Origin: Mycobacterium deserti
Lineage (GTDB): Bacteria > Actinomycetota > Actinomycetes > Mycobacteriales > Mycobacteriaceae
NCBI RefSeq assembly: GCF_025345615.1
Contig: NZ_JAODWD010000006.1
Location: 372,001-436,000, forward strand
Reading direction: 5' to 3'
DNA: 64,000 nucleotides
The stretch's first letter is position 1; every line of letters starts with the position of its first letter. Positions 15,961-23,973 of the stretch are shown piece by piece. The translations under genes were made by a program, and so were the position numbers. Under the pieces are notes generated by a model that did no database searches, was not told where the DNA came from, and saw nothing but the letters and a program-made list of their open reading frames with translations.

Positions 15961-16791
15961 TCAGACCCAGTACGGGACGCGGGCGCGATACTGCCGCATC
16001 GCGAACGCGGCGAAGACCCAGCCGATCGCCGTCAGCACCAGCACCACCACCCAGTGGCGCAGCTCCTGGTCGGCGCCCAACAACGGTGCCCGCACGATGT
16101 CCAGGTAGTGAAGCAGCGGGTTGAGTTCGATGATCTTGGCGTAGCCGCCCGCCCCCTGCTGCTGCAGCGTTGCCTCGTTCCAGATGATCGGCGTCATGAA
16201 GAACAGCAACTGGACCAGGCTGACGAGCAGCGGGCTGATGTCGCGGTAACGGGTCGCCAGAATGCCGAAACACAATGCGACCCACACGCAGTTGAGCATG
16301 AGGAGGACCAGTGCCGGAATCACCGCGAGGTCGGTCCACGTCCACGGCTTCGGATAGATCATCGCGATGATGACGTAAATGATGATGTTGTGCGCGAACA
16401 GGATCATCTGCCGCCACACCAGCCGGTAGACGTGTACGGACAACGGCGTCGGAAGTTGTTTGATCAAACCCTCGTTGGCGACGAACACGTCCGCGCCCTC
16501 GAGAATCGCGGCATTGATGAGGTTCCAGACGATCAGGCCCAGAGTGATGTAGGGCAGGTGCTCCTCGAGCGGCAGCTTGAACAGCTTCGAATAGAGCAGC
16601 CCCATCGCCACGGCGGTGGCGCCCGTCGCGATCGTGATCCAGAACGGTCCCAGCACTGACCGCCGGTACCGCTGCTTGATGTCCTGCCAGCCCAGGTGCA
16701 GCCACAGTTCGCGCTTGCCGAAGCCGGCAACCAAGTCGCCCCACGCGCGGCCCATGGTCCGCGACTGCGCGGCGGCGTCGGTGAAAGTCAC
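15961..16791 (-). CDS. wzm: Wzm, galactan ABC exporter permease (Rv3783 homologue)
   Basis: 276-residue ABC-2 type permease with six membrane helices. It pairs with Wzt to move the lipid-linked galactan precursor across the membrane. Family signatures: KRELWLHLGWQDIKQRYRRSVLGPFW near the N-terminus, FVANEGLIKQLPTPLSVHVYRLVWRQ and ILATRYRDISPLLVSLVQLLFFMTPIIW. The start ATG overlaps the glfT1 stop by 4 bases (ATGA), so wzt-glfT1-wzm is one operon in the M. tuberculosis Rv3781-Rv3783 order. A 127-base gap with only weak hairpins separates it from the converging DUF1622 gene. Confidence 0.94.
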   Translation of the reverse strand: MTFTDAAAQSRTMGRAWGDLVAGFGKRELWLHLGWQDIKQRYRRSVLGPFWITIATGATAVAMGLLYSKLFKLPLEEHLPYITLGLIVWNLINAAILEGADVFVANEGLIKQLPTPLSVHVYRLVWRQMILFAHNIIIYVIIAMIYPKPWTWTDLAVIPALVLLMLNCVWVALCFGILATRYRDISPLLVSLVQLLFFMTPIIWNEATLQQQGAGGYAKIIELNPLLHYLDIVRAPLLGADQELRHWVVVLVLTAIGWVFAAFAMRQYRARVPYWV

Positions 16792-17687
16792 TGTTCAGGC
16801 CTCCCGAACTTCTCCCGACGGCCCAAGCGCCGCAAGCGAATCCATTCCATCAGCGCGGCCGGATCGCGGCGCGACACCAGAAAATACCAGCCGAACCGGG
16901 CCCACTCCTGCACCACCAGCTTGCGCATTCCGGGCAGCGACTGCAGGTAGCCCCGGTTGCGATAAGTGAAGAACCGCTTGGCCGCGTTGTCGGGATACTG
17001 GGCGTGCATCCGCCCGCCCAGAATCGGCTTGAACTCGTCGCCACCCTGGGGATGCAGATATACCGCTTCGAGACAGGTGCCGAACGGCAGCCCGGAGCGC
17101 ACCAGACGGCGGTGCAGTTCGGTCTCGTCGCCGCGGACGAACAGCCGCAGATCGGGAACGCCGATCGCCTCCAGAGTCGATGCGGCGAACAGTGCCCCGT
17201 TGAACAGCGACGCGATGCCGGGCAGCAGATCGTCGGCACCCGTGCGCAATTCGCTGACCTCGCGCCGCCATACCAGGCCGCGTCGCAAAGGAAAGGCCAG
17301 CCGCGAAGGGTTGTCCATATCGCACACCATCGGCGACACCTCGGCCAGCCGGTGATCCCCCGCACACGCCAGCAGAGTGCTCAGCACCTCGGAGTCGGCA
17401 GGCCGCCCGTCGTCGTCAGCCAGCCACACCCAGTCCGCTCCGGACGCAAGCGCGTGCAGCATGCCCAGCGCGAAACCTCCTGCGCCGCCCAGGTTTCGGC
17501 GGGACGGAAGGTACGTCGTCGGTATCGGCTGGCCGGCTACCAGATCGGCGACCTGTGGATCGGCGTCGTTGTCGACGACCACGAGGTGGTCTGGCCGGCG
17601 GGACTGCGCCGACAGCGCCTCCAGCGATTTCACCAGTTCGTCCGGACGCCGGTGGGTGACCACTACGGCGCAGACCGTCTCAGGCAT
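16788..17687 (-). CDS. glfT1: GlfT1 galactofuranosyltransferase
   Basis: GlfT1 adds the first two galactofuranose residues to decaprenyl-PP-GlcNAc-Rha, starting the galactan. 299 residues, GT2 fold: CAVVVTHRRPDELVKSLEAL at the N-terminus, nucleotide-sugar binding WVWLADDDGRPADSE with the DDD metal triad, acceptor-side FVRGDETELHRRL and a C-terminal extension of about 60 residues with FFTYRNRGYL. It overlaps the end of wzt by 8 bases and wzm by 4. Context between the two exporter subunits matches the M. tuberculosis locus Rv3782. Confidence 0.95.
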   Translation of the reverse strand: MPETVCAVVVTHRRPDELVKSLEALSAQSRRPDHLVVVDNDADPQVADLVAGQPIPTTYLPSRRNLGGAGGFALGMLHALASGADWVWLADDDGRPADSEVLSTLLACAGDHRLAEVSPMVCDMDNPSRLAFPLRRGLVWRREVSELRTGADDLLPGIASLFNGALFAASTLEAIGVPDLRLFVRGDETELHRRLVRSGLPFGTCLEAVYLHPQGGDEFKPILGGRMHAQYPDNAAKRFFTYRNRGYLQSLPGMRKLVVQEWARFGWYFLVSRRDPAALMEWIRLRRLGRREKFGRPEQ

Positions 17688-18528
17688 CGGGCGCCGTTGC
17701 AGTCCAGTCGCCGCGGGAGTCGTTCGTCGGCGACCAATCGCCTCGGTGCTCGTCGAGCACCTCCCGCACGTGCCGGGCCGCGTCCTCGCCCTCGTACGCG
17801 CGCACGACGTCCTCGATCTCGCCTGTCATCTTGACCGTGCCGTGATCGATCCACATCGCCGTCTTGCACAGCCGGGCCAGGAACTCGTTGGAATGGCTGG
17901 CGAACACCAGGATTCCGGAGCGCTCGACTAGTGCGGCCAGTCGCGTCTGCGCCTTCTTCAGGAACTCGGCGTCGATCGCGCCGATGCCCTCGTCGAGCAG
18001 GAGAATCTCCGGATCGATGCTCGTCACCACACCCATCGCCAGGCGCACCCGCATGCCGGTCGAGTACGTGCGCAGCGGCATCGACAGGTAGTCACCGAGT
18101 TCGGTGAACTCCGCGATCTCATCGACCTTCGCCAGCATCTGCTTGCGCGTCTGACCGAGAAACAGCCCGCGGATGATGATGTTCTCGAAGCCGGAGATCT
18201 CCGGGTCCATGCCGACGCCGAGGTCGAACACCGGTGCCACCCGGCCGGTTACCGTCGCCGTCCCGCGGGTGGGCTCATAGATCCCCGACAACAGCCGCAG
18301 CAGCGTCGACTTGCCCGCGCCGTTGTGGCCCACCAAGCCCACCCGGTCGCCGAGTTTCAACGACATCGTGATGTCCCGCAACGCCTCGATGACGACGACA
18401 TTGGACGCGTTGCGTCCGATCGCTCCGCCGGCCTTGCCGAGGAACGCCTTCTTCAACGAGCGCGTCTTGGCGTCGAAGATGGGAAACTCCACCCACGCAT
18501 CGCGCGTCTCGATCTGCGGGACTGCCAC
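17680..18528 (-). CDS. wzt: Wzt, galactan ABC exporter ATPase (Rv3781 homologue)
   Basis: 282-residue ATPase of the galactan exporter. Walker A GHNGAGKST, signature region YSTGMRVRLAMGVVTSIDPE, Walker B ILLLDEGIGAID and H-loop FASHSNEF are all visible. Start: GTG 18528 gives the family N-terminus (VAVPQIETRDAWVEFPIFDAKTRSLKKAF). An AGGAG overlapping the bpa stop codon provides the ribosome binding site. The C-terminal 20 residues (HRGDWSPTNDSRGDWTATAPDA) are polar and contain a repeated RGDW. The frame is open to 18690 but upstream residues derive from the bpa region. Confidence 0.94.
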   Translation of the reverse strand: MAVPQIETRDAWVEFPIFDAKTRSLKKAFLGKAGGAIGRNASNVVVIEALRDITMSLKLGDRVGLVGHNGAGKSTLLRLLSGIYEPTRGTATVTGRVAPVFDLGVGMDPEISGFENIIIRGLFLGQTRKQMLAKVDEIAEFTELGDYLSMPLRTYSTGMRVRLAMGVVTSIDPEILLLDEGIGAIDAEFLKKAQTRLAALVERSGILVFASHSNEFLARLCKTAMWIDHGTVKMTGEIEDVVRAYEGEDAARHVREVLDEHRGDWSPTNDSRGDWTATAPDA

Positions 18529-18536
18529 ACCGGCTC

Positions 18537-19037
18537 CTACAGGTACTGCCCGGTTCCGCCGCGCTGCCCTGGCGGTCCGCCGACGCCGGGCGGCAGCGCA
18601 CCCTGACGCATCTGTTCCAGCTGCTGGCGCGCGGCCATCTGTTGGGCGAACAGCGCGGTCTGGATGCCGTGGAACAGGCCTTCGAGCCACCCGACGAGCT
18701 GTGCCTGGGCGATGCGCAGCTCGGCGTCGGAGGGCACGCCTTCTTCGGTGAACGGCAGCGTGAGCCGCTCGAGCTCGTCGCGGAGTTCGGGCGCGAGGCC
18801 TTCCTCGAGCTCGGAGATGCTGGCCTTGTGGATTTCGCGCAGCTTGGTGCGGCTCGCGTCGTCGAGCGGAGCCGCCCGCACCTCTTCGAGCAGTTGCTTG
18901 ATCATCGTTCCGATGCGCATCACCTTCGCCGGCTGCTCGACGAGGTCGGTCAGCGACTTGCTGTCCGCGTCCTCGCCCGACGCACCTGGGTCGCCGCCGA
19001 TGATCTCGATGTTGTCGTCGTCGTTGTTGATCGTCAT
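18537..19037 (-). CDS. bpa: Bacterial proteasome activator Bpa (PafE)
   Basis: Bpa forms an ATP-independent dodecameric ring that docks on the 20S proteasome and feeds unfolded proteins into it. 166 residues. The helical core is recognisable (LTDLVEQPAKVMRIGTMIKQLLEEVRAAPLD ... HKASISELEEGLAPELRDELERL ... AQLVGWLEGLFHGIQTALFAQQM). The C-terminus is disordered Gly/Pro and ends in GQYL, the penultimate-Tyr motif that inserts in proteasome alpha-ring pockets. Start ATG 19037 gives the family length. The frame is open to 19286 but that extension is not Bpa-like. It precedes wzt with only 8 bases between, as in M. tuberculosis (Rv3780-Rv3781). Confidence 0.95.
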   Translation of the reverse strand: MTINNDDDNIEIIGGDPGASGEDADSKSLTDLVEQPAKVMRIGTMIKQLLEEVRAAPLDDASRTKLREIHKASISELEEGLAPELRDELERLTLPFTEEGVPSDAELRIAQAQLVGWLEGLFHGIQTALFAQQMAARQQLEQMRQGALPPGVGGPPGQRGGTGQYL

Positions 19038-19580
19038 CTCCCAGAGATTCCCTGCTGTGACCGTCTTATGAGGTGGCGCCTGCGCCGTTCGTAGCCGCGA
19101 CGCATCTAGCGACACTATCTCGTCGGGCACCACGAGCCCCCGCGCCACCGGCCTGCTGGTGATTGGCGCCCGATACGCCCGTCGTCGCGGCATCGGGGCC
19201 GCGAAAACCGCCCCGAAAGCATCCGCAAACAAACGACTCCAGCGGTCATGATCGCGAGAGCAAACAACGCGCGAAATGCGCCTCACGGAATTTCGAGTGC
19301 GCCGTAGGAAGTGACCCCTCGAGCGGGCACGCCGAAAGGCAGGGCGGGACCGACCGGGACGGCGGCCGGACAGGTTTGCCGAGCGGCGCGCACGTGGATT
19401 GCTCGGCGGTCAACCAGCAACGACAGTGCGATTAGCGCTCCGAACCCGAAGCTCACTGGACTAGTATGGCTGCCCAGGTGATCCGGTCCGAGTACGGCAT
19501 GGGCGTCGAAAGGCGCCGTCGGGCACTGACCAAATCGTGTCGGTTTGTCCATTCAACTGACGCTCTTAAGGTGGGCTGGC
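19038..19580. other. 543-base stretch without a convincing gene
   Basis: Divergent gap between bpa and the aminotransferase-fold gene. It contains short open frames on both strands (for example 19283-19552 minus) with no recognisable domain and no supporting start signals. It must hold the bpa promoter; GGGAG lies directly before the bpa ATG. In M. tuberculosis this position carries Rv3779, a large membrane glycosyltransferase, which is absent here. Confidence 0.6.
19567..19572 (+). promoter_or_regulatory. Candidate -10 (TAAGGT) for the Rv3778c homologue
   Basis: TAAGGT ends 8 bases before ATG 19581; no ribosome binding site is evident. Confidence 0.3.
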
Positions 19581-20777
19581 ATGGCATACGACGTCGCCCG
19601 GGTGCGGGGCTTGCACCCGTCGTTGGGCGATGGTTGGTTCCATTTTGACGCCCAGAACGGCATGCTGCTGCCCGATGCGGTGGCCAGAGCGGTGTCCACC
19701 GCGTTCCGCGGCTCGATGCCGACGCCCGTAGGCCCGCACCCGTCTGCGCAACGCAGCGCCGCGGTGCTCGGCGCCGCCCGCCAGGCAATCGCTGATCTGG
19801 TCAACGCCGACCCGAGCGGAGTCGTGCTCGGCGCTGACCGAGCGGTGCTGCTGACCTCGCTCGCCGACGCGTCGTCGTCGCGGGTGGGGCTCGGCTACGA
19901 GATGGTCGTCACCCGGCTCGACGACGAGGCCAACATCGCGCCGTGGTTGCGCGCCGCCAATCGCTACGGCGCCAAGGTGAAGTGGGCCGAGGTCGACATC
20001 GAAACCGGGGAACTGCCGAACTGGCAGTGGGAGGCGCTGCTCACCCAGCCCACCCGCCTGGTCGCAATCGCCTCGGCATCATCGACCCTGGGCACCCTCA
20101 CCGATCTGCGGGCGGTGACGAAGTTGGCCCACGACAACGGTGGCCTGGTCGTCGTCGACCACTCCGCGGCCGCGCCGTATCAACTGATCGACATCAACGA
20201 GATCGAGGCGGACGTGGTGGCGGTCAACGCGATCGCGTGGGGCGGGCCGCCGATCGGCGCGCTCGTGTTCCGCGATCCTTCGGTCATCGACTCCTTCAGC
20301 TCGGTGTCGCTCAACCCGTATGCCACCGGTCCGGCCCGGCTGGAGGTCGGCGCTCATCAGTTCGGCCTGCTCGGTGGTGTGGTCGCCAGTATCGACTACC
20401 TGGCCTCGCTCGACGAGACCGCGCGCGGTTCTAGGCGTGAAAGACTCGCTGTGTCAATGCAATCGGCCGCGTCGTATATGAACCGGTTGTTCGACTATCT
20501 CCTGGTTTCGCTACGCTCGCTGTCGACGGTGATGGTGATCGGCACCCCCGAGGCACGGATCCCGGTGCTCAGTTTTGCGGTCAGCGACGTGCCGGCCGAG
20601 CGGGTGGTCCAGCGGCTGGCGGACAACGGCATTCTCGCGATTTCCAACGCAAGCTCCCGGGTGCTCGACGTGATCGGTGTCAACGACGTCGGCGGCGCGG
20701 TCACCGTAGGGCTCGCGCACTACACCACGACGGCCGAAGTCGACCAGCTGGTCCGTGCGCTGGCCTCGCTGGGCTGA
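19581..20777 (+). CDS. Cysteine-desulfurase-like protein lacking the PLP lysine (Rv3778c homologue)
   Basis: 398 residues, the same length as M. tuberculosis Rv3778c. The fold is aminotransferase class V: FHFDAQNGMLLP at the N-terminus, SSTLGTLTDLRAVTKLAHDNGGLVVVDHSAAAPY with the cofactor-contacting Asp and His, and IPVLSFAVSDVPAERVVQRLADNGI near the end. At the place where SufS/NifS enzymes have the Schiff-base lysine (S-x-H-K-W-x-G-P), this protein reads VNAIAWGGPP: His and Lys are replaced by Ile and Ala. It therefore should not be an ordinary PLP enzyme; a structural or non-PLP role is possible. ATG 19581 gives the family start. Confidence 0.88.
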   Translation: MAYDVARVRGLHPSLGDGWFHFDAQNGMLLPDAVARAVSTAFRGSMPTPVGPHPSAQRSAAVLGAARQAIADLVNADPSGVVLGADRAVLLTSLADASSSRVGLGYEMVVTRLDDEANIAPWLRAANRYGAKVKWAEVDIETGELPNWQWEALLTQPTRLVAIASASSTLGTLTDLRAVTKLAHDNGGLVVVDHSAAAPYQLIDINEIEADVVAVNAIAWGGPPIGALVFRDPSVIDSFSSVSLNPYATGPARLEVGAHQFGLLGGVVASIDYLASLDETARGSRRERLAVSMQSAASYMNRLFDYLLVSLRSLSTVMVIGTPEARIPVLSFAVSDVPAERVVQRLADNGILAISNASSRVLDVIGVNDVGGAVTVGLAHYTTTAEVDQLVRALASLG

Positions 20778-20780
20778 CCT

Positions 20781-20818
20781 GTCGGCTTAGCCAACGGGCT
20801 TACCGGGCTAACCGCCGA
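20781..20818. terminator. Hairpin at the convergent Rv3778c-qor junction
   Basis: GTCGGC-TTAGCC pairs with GGCTAACC-GCCGAC across about 12 bases, with a two-base bulge. It spans the end of the quinone oxidoreductase gene (its stop is at 20808-20810). There is no T-tract, so it would be a mycobacterial-type hairpin terminator at best. Confidence 0.35.
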
Positions 20819-21791
20819 CTCGCAGAAGCACTTTCCCGCTCACGTCGCCCGACGTGAGCAGTTCGTGCGCGGCGCCGGCCTGGTCGATGCCGAACTCGGC
20901 GCCGATGATCGGGCGGACCCGGCCGTCGGCGATCATCGGCCACACGTTGGCCACCACGTCGGCGACGATCTCGCCTTTGCTGCCCGGGCCGGACACCGGG
21001 CGGCTGCGCAGTGCCGTGGCGATGACGCCCGCGCGCCTGCCCAACAGCTTGCCGATGTTCAGCTCTGCCTTGACGCCGCCCTGCATGCCGATGATGACGA
21101 CGCGGCCGTCCTGCGCCAGCGCATCCACATTGCGGTCCAAATAAGCGGCGCCCATGATGTCGAGGATGACGTCAGCACCCGCGCCGTCGGTCTCGGCGCG
21201 AATCCGTTCGACGAAGTCTTCTTCGCGGTAGTTGATGGTGATCTCTGCGCCGAGCTCGGCGCACAAGTCCATCTTGTTGACGGCGCCCGCGGTCACCGCG
21301 ACCCGGCAACCGAGCGCGCGGCACACCTGGATTGCGTGCGTTCCGATGCCGCTGGAGCCGCCGTGGATCAGCGCGAGCTGACCGGGGCGCAGATGCGCCG
21401 TCATCACCAGGTTCGACCACACGGTGCACGCCACCTCCGGGAGCCCCGCGGCGTGTGACAGGTCCACCGAGTCGGGAACCGGCATGACCTGCGCGGACGG
21501 GACCGCGACGAACTCCGCATAGCCGCCGCCGGCGAGCAATGCGCACACCGGTTGCCCGACCGACCAGTCGGCGACGCCGTCGCCCAGTTCGGCAACCGTC
21601 CCCGACACCTCAAGGCCGAGGGTCTCACTGGCGCCCGGTGGCGGCGGGTACTTGCCCGCGGCCTGCAACAGGTCCGCCCGGTTGACCCCCGCGGTGTCCA
21701 CCTTGATGAGCACTTCGCCGCGGCGTGGCGCGGCGTCGGGTACTTCGCGCCAGCTCAGCCGACCGTCGGATTCGACCACGATGGAATGCAT
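20808..21791 (-). CDS. NAD(P)H quinone oxidoreductase, zinc-less MDR family (Rv3777 homologue)
   Basis: 327 residues of the medium-chain dehydrogenase/reductase superfamily, PIG3/quinone oxidoreductase branch. GroES-like domain with GVNRADLLQAAGKYPPPPGASETLGLEVSG, then the Rossmann domain with LIHGGSSGIGTHAIQVCRALGCRV. No catalytic zinc ligands. PPPPG followed by LGLEVSGTV is characteristic of the PIG3 type. Probable NADPH-dependent one- or two-electron reduction of quinones. It starts with ATG 21791 behind a TAGCGT hexamer and diverges from a MarR gene, which may regulate it (inference). Confidence 0.9.
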   Translation of the reverse strand: MHSIVVESDGRLSWREVPDAAPRRGEVLIKVDTAGVNRADLLQAAGKYPPPPGASETLGLEVSGTVAELGDGVADWSVGQPVCALLAGGGYAEFVAVPSAQVMPVPDSVDLSHAAGLPEVACTVWSNLVMTAHLRPGQLALIHGGSSGIGTHAIQVCRALGCRVAVTAGAVNKMDLCAELGAEITINYREEDFVERIRAETDGAGADVILDIMGAAYLDRNVDALAQDGRVVIIGMQGGVKAELNIGKLLGRRAGVIATALRSRPVSGPGSKGEIVADVVANVWPMIADGRVRPIIGAEFGIDQAGAAHELLTSGDVSGKVLLRVGG

Positions 21792-21798
21792 TCAAACA

Positions 21799-21804
21799 AC
21801 GCTA
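21799..21804 (-). promoter_or_regulatory. Candidate -10 (TAGCGT) for the quinone oxidoreductase gene
   Basis: Minus-strand TAGCGT ends 7 bases before ATG 21791, with no ribosome binding site. Confidence 0.45.
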
Positions 21805-21834
21805 CTACCTGCCTTCCAGCCTCGAAAAACAGTT

Positions 21835-21849
21835 TGGCAGTTCCTGTCA
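21835..21849. promoter_or_regulatory. Candidate MarR operator
   Basis: Imperfect palindrome TGGCAG-TTC-CTGTCA in the divergent gap between the oxidoreductase and MarR genes. The half-site TTGGCAG recurs at about 21869-21875. Weak evidence from sequence alone. Confidence 0.3.
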
Positions 21850-21879
21850 GTTTCTCTTCCCAGCAATGTTGGCAGCCTT

Positions 21880-21885
21880 TACCAT
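21880..21885 (+). promoter_or_regulatory. Candidate -10 (TACCAT) for the MarR gene
   Basis: TACCAT ends 6 bases before ATG 21892. This spacing supports that codon as the start of a leaderless mRNA. Confidence 0.45.
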
Positions 21886-21891
21886 TACGAG

Positions 21892-22404
21892 ATGGAGGGG
21901 ATCATCGCCGGTCGTACAGCAAGTGATATGCCCGGCTTAGACATCGCGGAGCAGAGGTCGTGGCAAAACTTCCTCGACTCCGCGCTGCGGTTGTACGCGA
22001 CCTTGAACCGGTCGCTGGTGGACGCGCATCAATTGACTCTCAACGATGTGCGGCTGCTCGACATGCTGGATAAGTCCGGGACCGGGTCGGCGCGGATGGG
22101 AGATCTGGCCGAGGCGCTGATGTCGCTGCCCAGCAGAGTCACACGGCAGATTCGTCGACTGGAGCTACAGGGCCTGGTGCGGCGCGAAGCCAGCCCCGAG
22201 GACGGCCGTGGGGTGCTGGCCAGCATCACCGACAACGGCAGGGTCGCGGTGCGGGAGGCCATGGCGACGTACGGGGAGGGCGTACGAGCGCATTTTCTCG
22301 GCAGGCTGTCGCGCCCGCAGATCGCCGCGATGGGCGAGAACTGCCGTCGCATCAGCGTCGCGCTCAAAGCCGGGGCACCGCCCGCCAAACTCGGCCGGGT
22401 CTAG
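21892..22404 (+). CDS. MarR-family transcriptional regulator
   Basis: 170 residues. Winged-helix core: LTLNDVRLLDMLDKSGTGSARMGDLAEALMSLPSRVTRQIRRLELQGLVRREASPEDGRGVLASITDNG, with the wing DGRG. MarR proteins are dimeric repressors of antibiotic, phenolic or oxidant responses. It is divergent from the quinone oxidoreductase gene. ATG 21892 is chosen over ATG 21928 because a TACCAT hexamer lies 6 bases upstream; the frame open to 21652 is antisense to the oxidoreductase. Confidence 0.9.
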   Translation: MEGIIAGRTASDMPGLDIAEQRSWQNFLDSALRLYATLNRSLVDAHQLTLNDVRLLDMLDKSGTGSARMGDLAEALMSLPSRVTRQIRRLELQGLVRREASPEDGRGVLASITDNGRVAVREAMATYGEGVRAHFLGRLSRPQIAAMGENCRRISVALKAGAPPAKLGRV

Positions 22405-22411
22405 TGCGTCG

Positions 22412-22417
22412 TACGCT
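22412..22417 (+). promoter_or_regulatory. Candidate -10 (TACGCT) for tRNA-Ser(TGA)
   Basis: TACGCT ends 7 bases before the mature tRNA 5' end, so transcription would start at or next to the mature end. Confidence 0.45.
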
Positions 22418-22424
22418 TGTCGGC

Positions 22425-22511
22425 GGTGGCGTGGCAGAGCGGCCTAATGCACTCGCCTTGAAAGCGAGAGACGGCTAACACCGTCCGGGGGTTCAAATCC
22501 CTCCGCCACCG
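22425..22511 (+). tRNA. tRNA-Ser (anticodon TGA)
   Basis: 87-base class II tRNA. Acceptor stem GGTGGCG pairs with CGCCACC, discriminator G. Anticodon stem CTCGC/GCGAG with loop CTTGAAA gives anticodon TGA (reads UCA). A long variable arm and GGTTCAAATCC T-arm follow. CCA is not encoded. Confidence 0.95.
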
Positions 22512-22538
22512 CTGTGCAGCGCGATGACTTTTCGGCGG

Positions 22539-23927
22539 CTATACGGGCAACGCCTTAGCCAACACCTGCACGCCTCGCACGATCTGCGATTCGGTGAGGT
22601 TTGCATAGCCAAGCATCAAACCCGCGGGGGCCGTGGCGGGTTCGGCGTAGCACGGCGCCAGGGCCTCCACCCGGACCCGCATGTCGGCCGCGCGTCGCAC
22701 CAGGTCATCGGTCGACGTACCGTCGGGAAGGCGGATGGTGAGATGCACACCCGCCGCCGCGCCGAGCACCGTAGCCTGCGGGAGATAACGCGCAAGCGCA
22801 TCCCGCAGTGCATTGCGGCGCATGAGATATCGCCTGCGCATCTGCCGTAGATGCCGGTCATAACCGCCGGACTGCAACAAGTACGCGAAGGCCACCTGGT
22901 CCATCACCGAGCTGCCGGTGTCGGCCAAACTCTTGTGCAGGACAACAGCGTTCACCAGCGACGGTGGTAGCACCATCCAGCCGATCCGCAGGCCGGGCGC
23001 CAGGGTCTTGCTCGTCGAGCCCACATACACCACCCGGTCGGGCGCGATGCCCTGCAGTGCACCGACGGGCGCGCGGTCGTACCGGTACTCGGCGTCGTAG
23101 TCGTCCTCGATGATCAGGTTGCCTGCGCGGGCCCACTCCATCAGTGTGGTGCGGCGAGCCGCCGACAGTACGACACCGGTGGGGGACTGATGCGCGGGAG
23201 TGGTGAGCACCGCTTGCGCGCCGGAGTCAACGAGCGCGTCGACATCGAGGCCGTCATCATCAGCCGGCACCGCCAGTGGCTCGATACCGTTGTGGCGCAG
23301 CACCATTCGATGGAACCAGAAGCCCGGGTCCTCCATGGCCAGTGGCGTCCCCCGCAGCACCTGCGCCAGCAGTGCGACTGCTTGCGTCGCGCCGGAGCAC
23401 AGGACGATCTGCTGCGGGTCGGCCAGCACGCCGCGGGTGCGTCGCAGGTAATCGGCTACCGCAAGCCGCGTCACGCCCAGTCCCTTCGGCGCCACGTACC
23501 CGAACGCGTCCGACTCGAGGCCGGCCAGGCCCTGTCGCAGTGCCCGAAGCCATGCATTGCGCGGGAAGCTGGACAGGTCCGGTGATCCAGGCAGGAAATC
23601 GACGTCATAGCGCGTCGACGCTTCGACGGCAGCGCGACCGCGACTGCTGGCCGCGTCCACTGTGGCCACCCGGGTGCCGGACCCGTGCCTGCTCAGCAGG
23701 AAGCCCTCGGCGGCGAGCTGTCCGTACGCGTCGACGACGAGCCGGCGAGACACTCCGAGGTCGGATGCCAGTACCCGCGTCGACGGCAGCCGGGTGTACG
23801 GGGCGAGCCGGCCGGATCTGATCGCCTCGCGCAGGCCGTTCGCGAGTTGGCGATGCAGTGGGTCTTGGCTGTCGCGGTCCAGCTCGAGGAGCAACTCCGG
23901 CCCCGAAGTGGTACCCGAAATTGTCAT
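22539..23927 (-). CDS. MocR/PdxR-type regulator (second copy)
   Basis: 462 residues. GntR winged helix at the N-terminus (LHRQLANGLREAIRSGRLAPYTRLPSTRVLASDLGVSRRLVVDAYGQLAAEGFLLSRHGSGT, about 24-86) fused to an aminotransferase domain with LIIEDDYDAEYRYDR and the PLP lysine in GSTSKTLAPGLRIGW. It is divergent from a small membrane protein gene at 23974. An 11-base motif (GGNACCACTTC on its coding strand) occurs just before its ATG and again 24 bases further in, within codons 4-8; direct repeats are typical MocR operators. Ligand unknown. Related to the MocR at 10915 but clearly not a recent duplicate. Confidence 0.9.
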   Translation of the reverse strand: MTISGTTSGPELLLELDRDSQDPLHRQLANGLREAIRSGRLAPYTRLPSTRVLASDLGVSRRLVVDAYGQLAAEGFLLSRHGSGTRVATVDAASSRGRAAVEASTRYDVDFLPGSPDLSSFPRNAWLRALRQGLAGLESDAFGYVAPKGLGVTRLAVADYLRRTRGVLADPQQIVLCSGATQAVALLAQVLRGTPLAMEDPGFWFHRMVLRHNGIEPLAVPADDDGLDVDALVDSGAQAVLTTPAHQSPTGVVLSAARRTTLMEWARAGNLIIEDDYDAEYRYDRAPVGALQGIAPDRVVYVGSTSKTLAPGLRIGWMVLPPSLVNAVVLHKSLADTGSSVMDQVAFAYLLQSGGYDRHLRQMRRRYLMRRNALRDALARYLPQATVLGAAAGVHLTIRLPDGTSTDDLVRRAADMRVRVEALAPCYAEPATAPAGLMLGYANLTESQIVRGVQVLAKALPV

Positions 23928-23939
23928 GGAAGTGGTGCC
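23905..23939. promoter_or_regulatory. Direct repeat at the MocR start, candidate operator
   Basis: GAAGTGGTACC (23905-23915) and GAAGTGGTGCC (23929-23939) are 24 bases apart and differ at one position. One copy lies inside the first codons of the MocR gene, the other directly upstream of its ATG. MocR-type regulators are known to bind spaced direct repeats. Confidence 0.4.
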
Positions 23940-23961
23940 TATCTTGAGGCCAGTGACGATC

Positions 23962-23967
23962 TAGCGT
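23962..23967 (+). promoter_or_regulatory. Candidate -10 (TAGCGT) for the membrane protein gene
   Basis: TAGCGT ends 6 bases before ATG 23974, in the 46-base gap opposite the MocR gene. Confidence 0.45.
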
Positions 23968-23973
23968 GAACGT

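Noticed and set aside
19283..19552. 89-codon minus-strand open frame in the bpa upstream gap
   Set aside because: No domain, no ribosome binding site and no promoter-like hexamer; probably chance.
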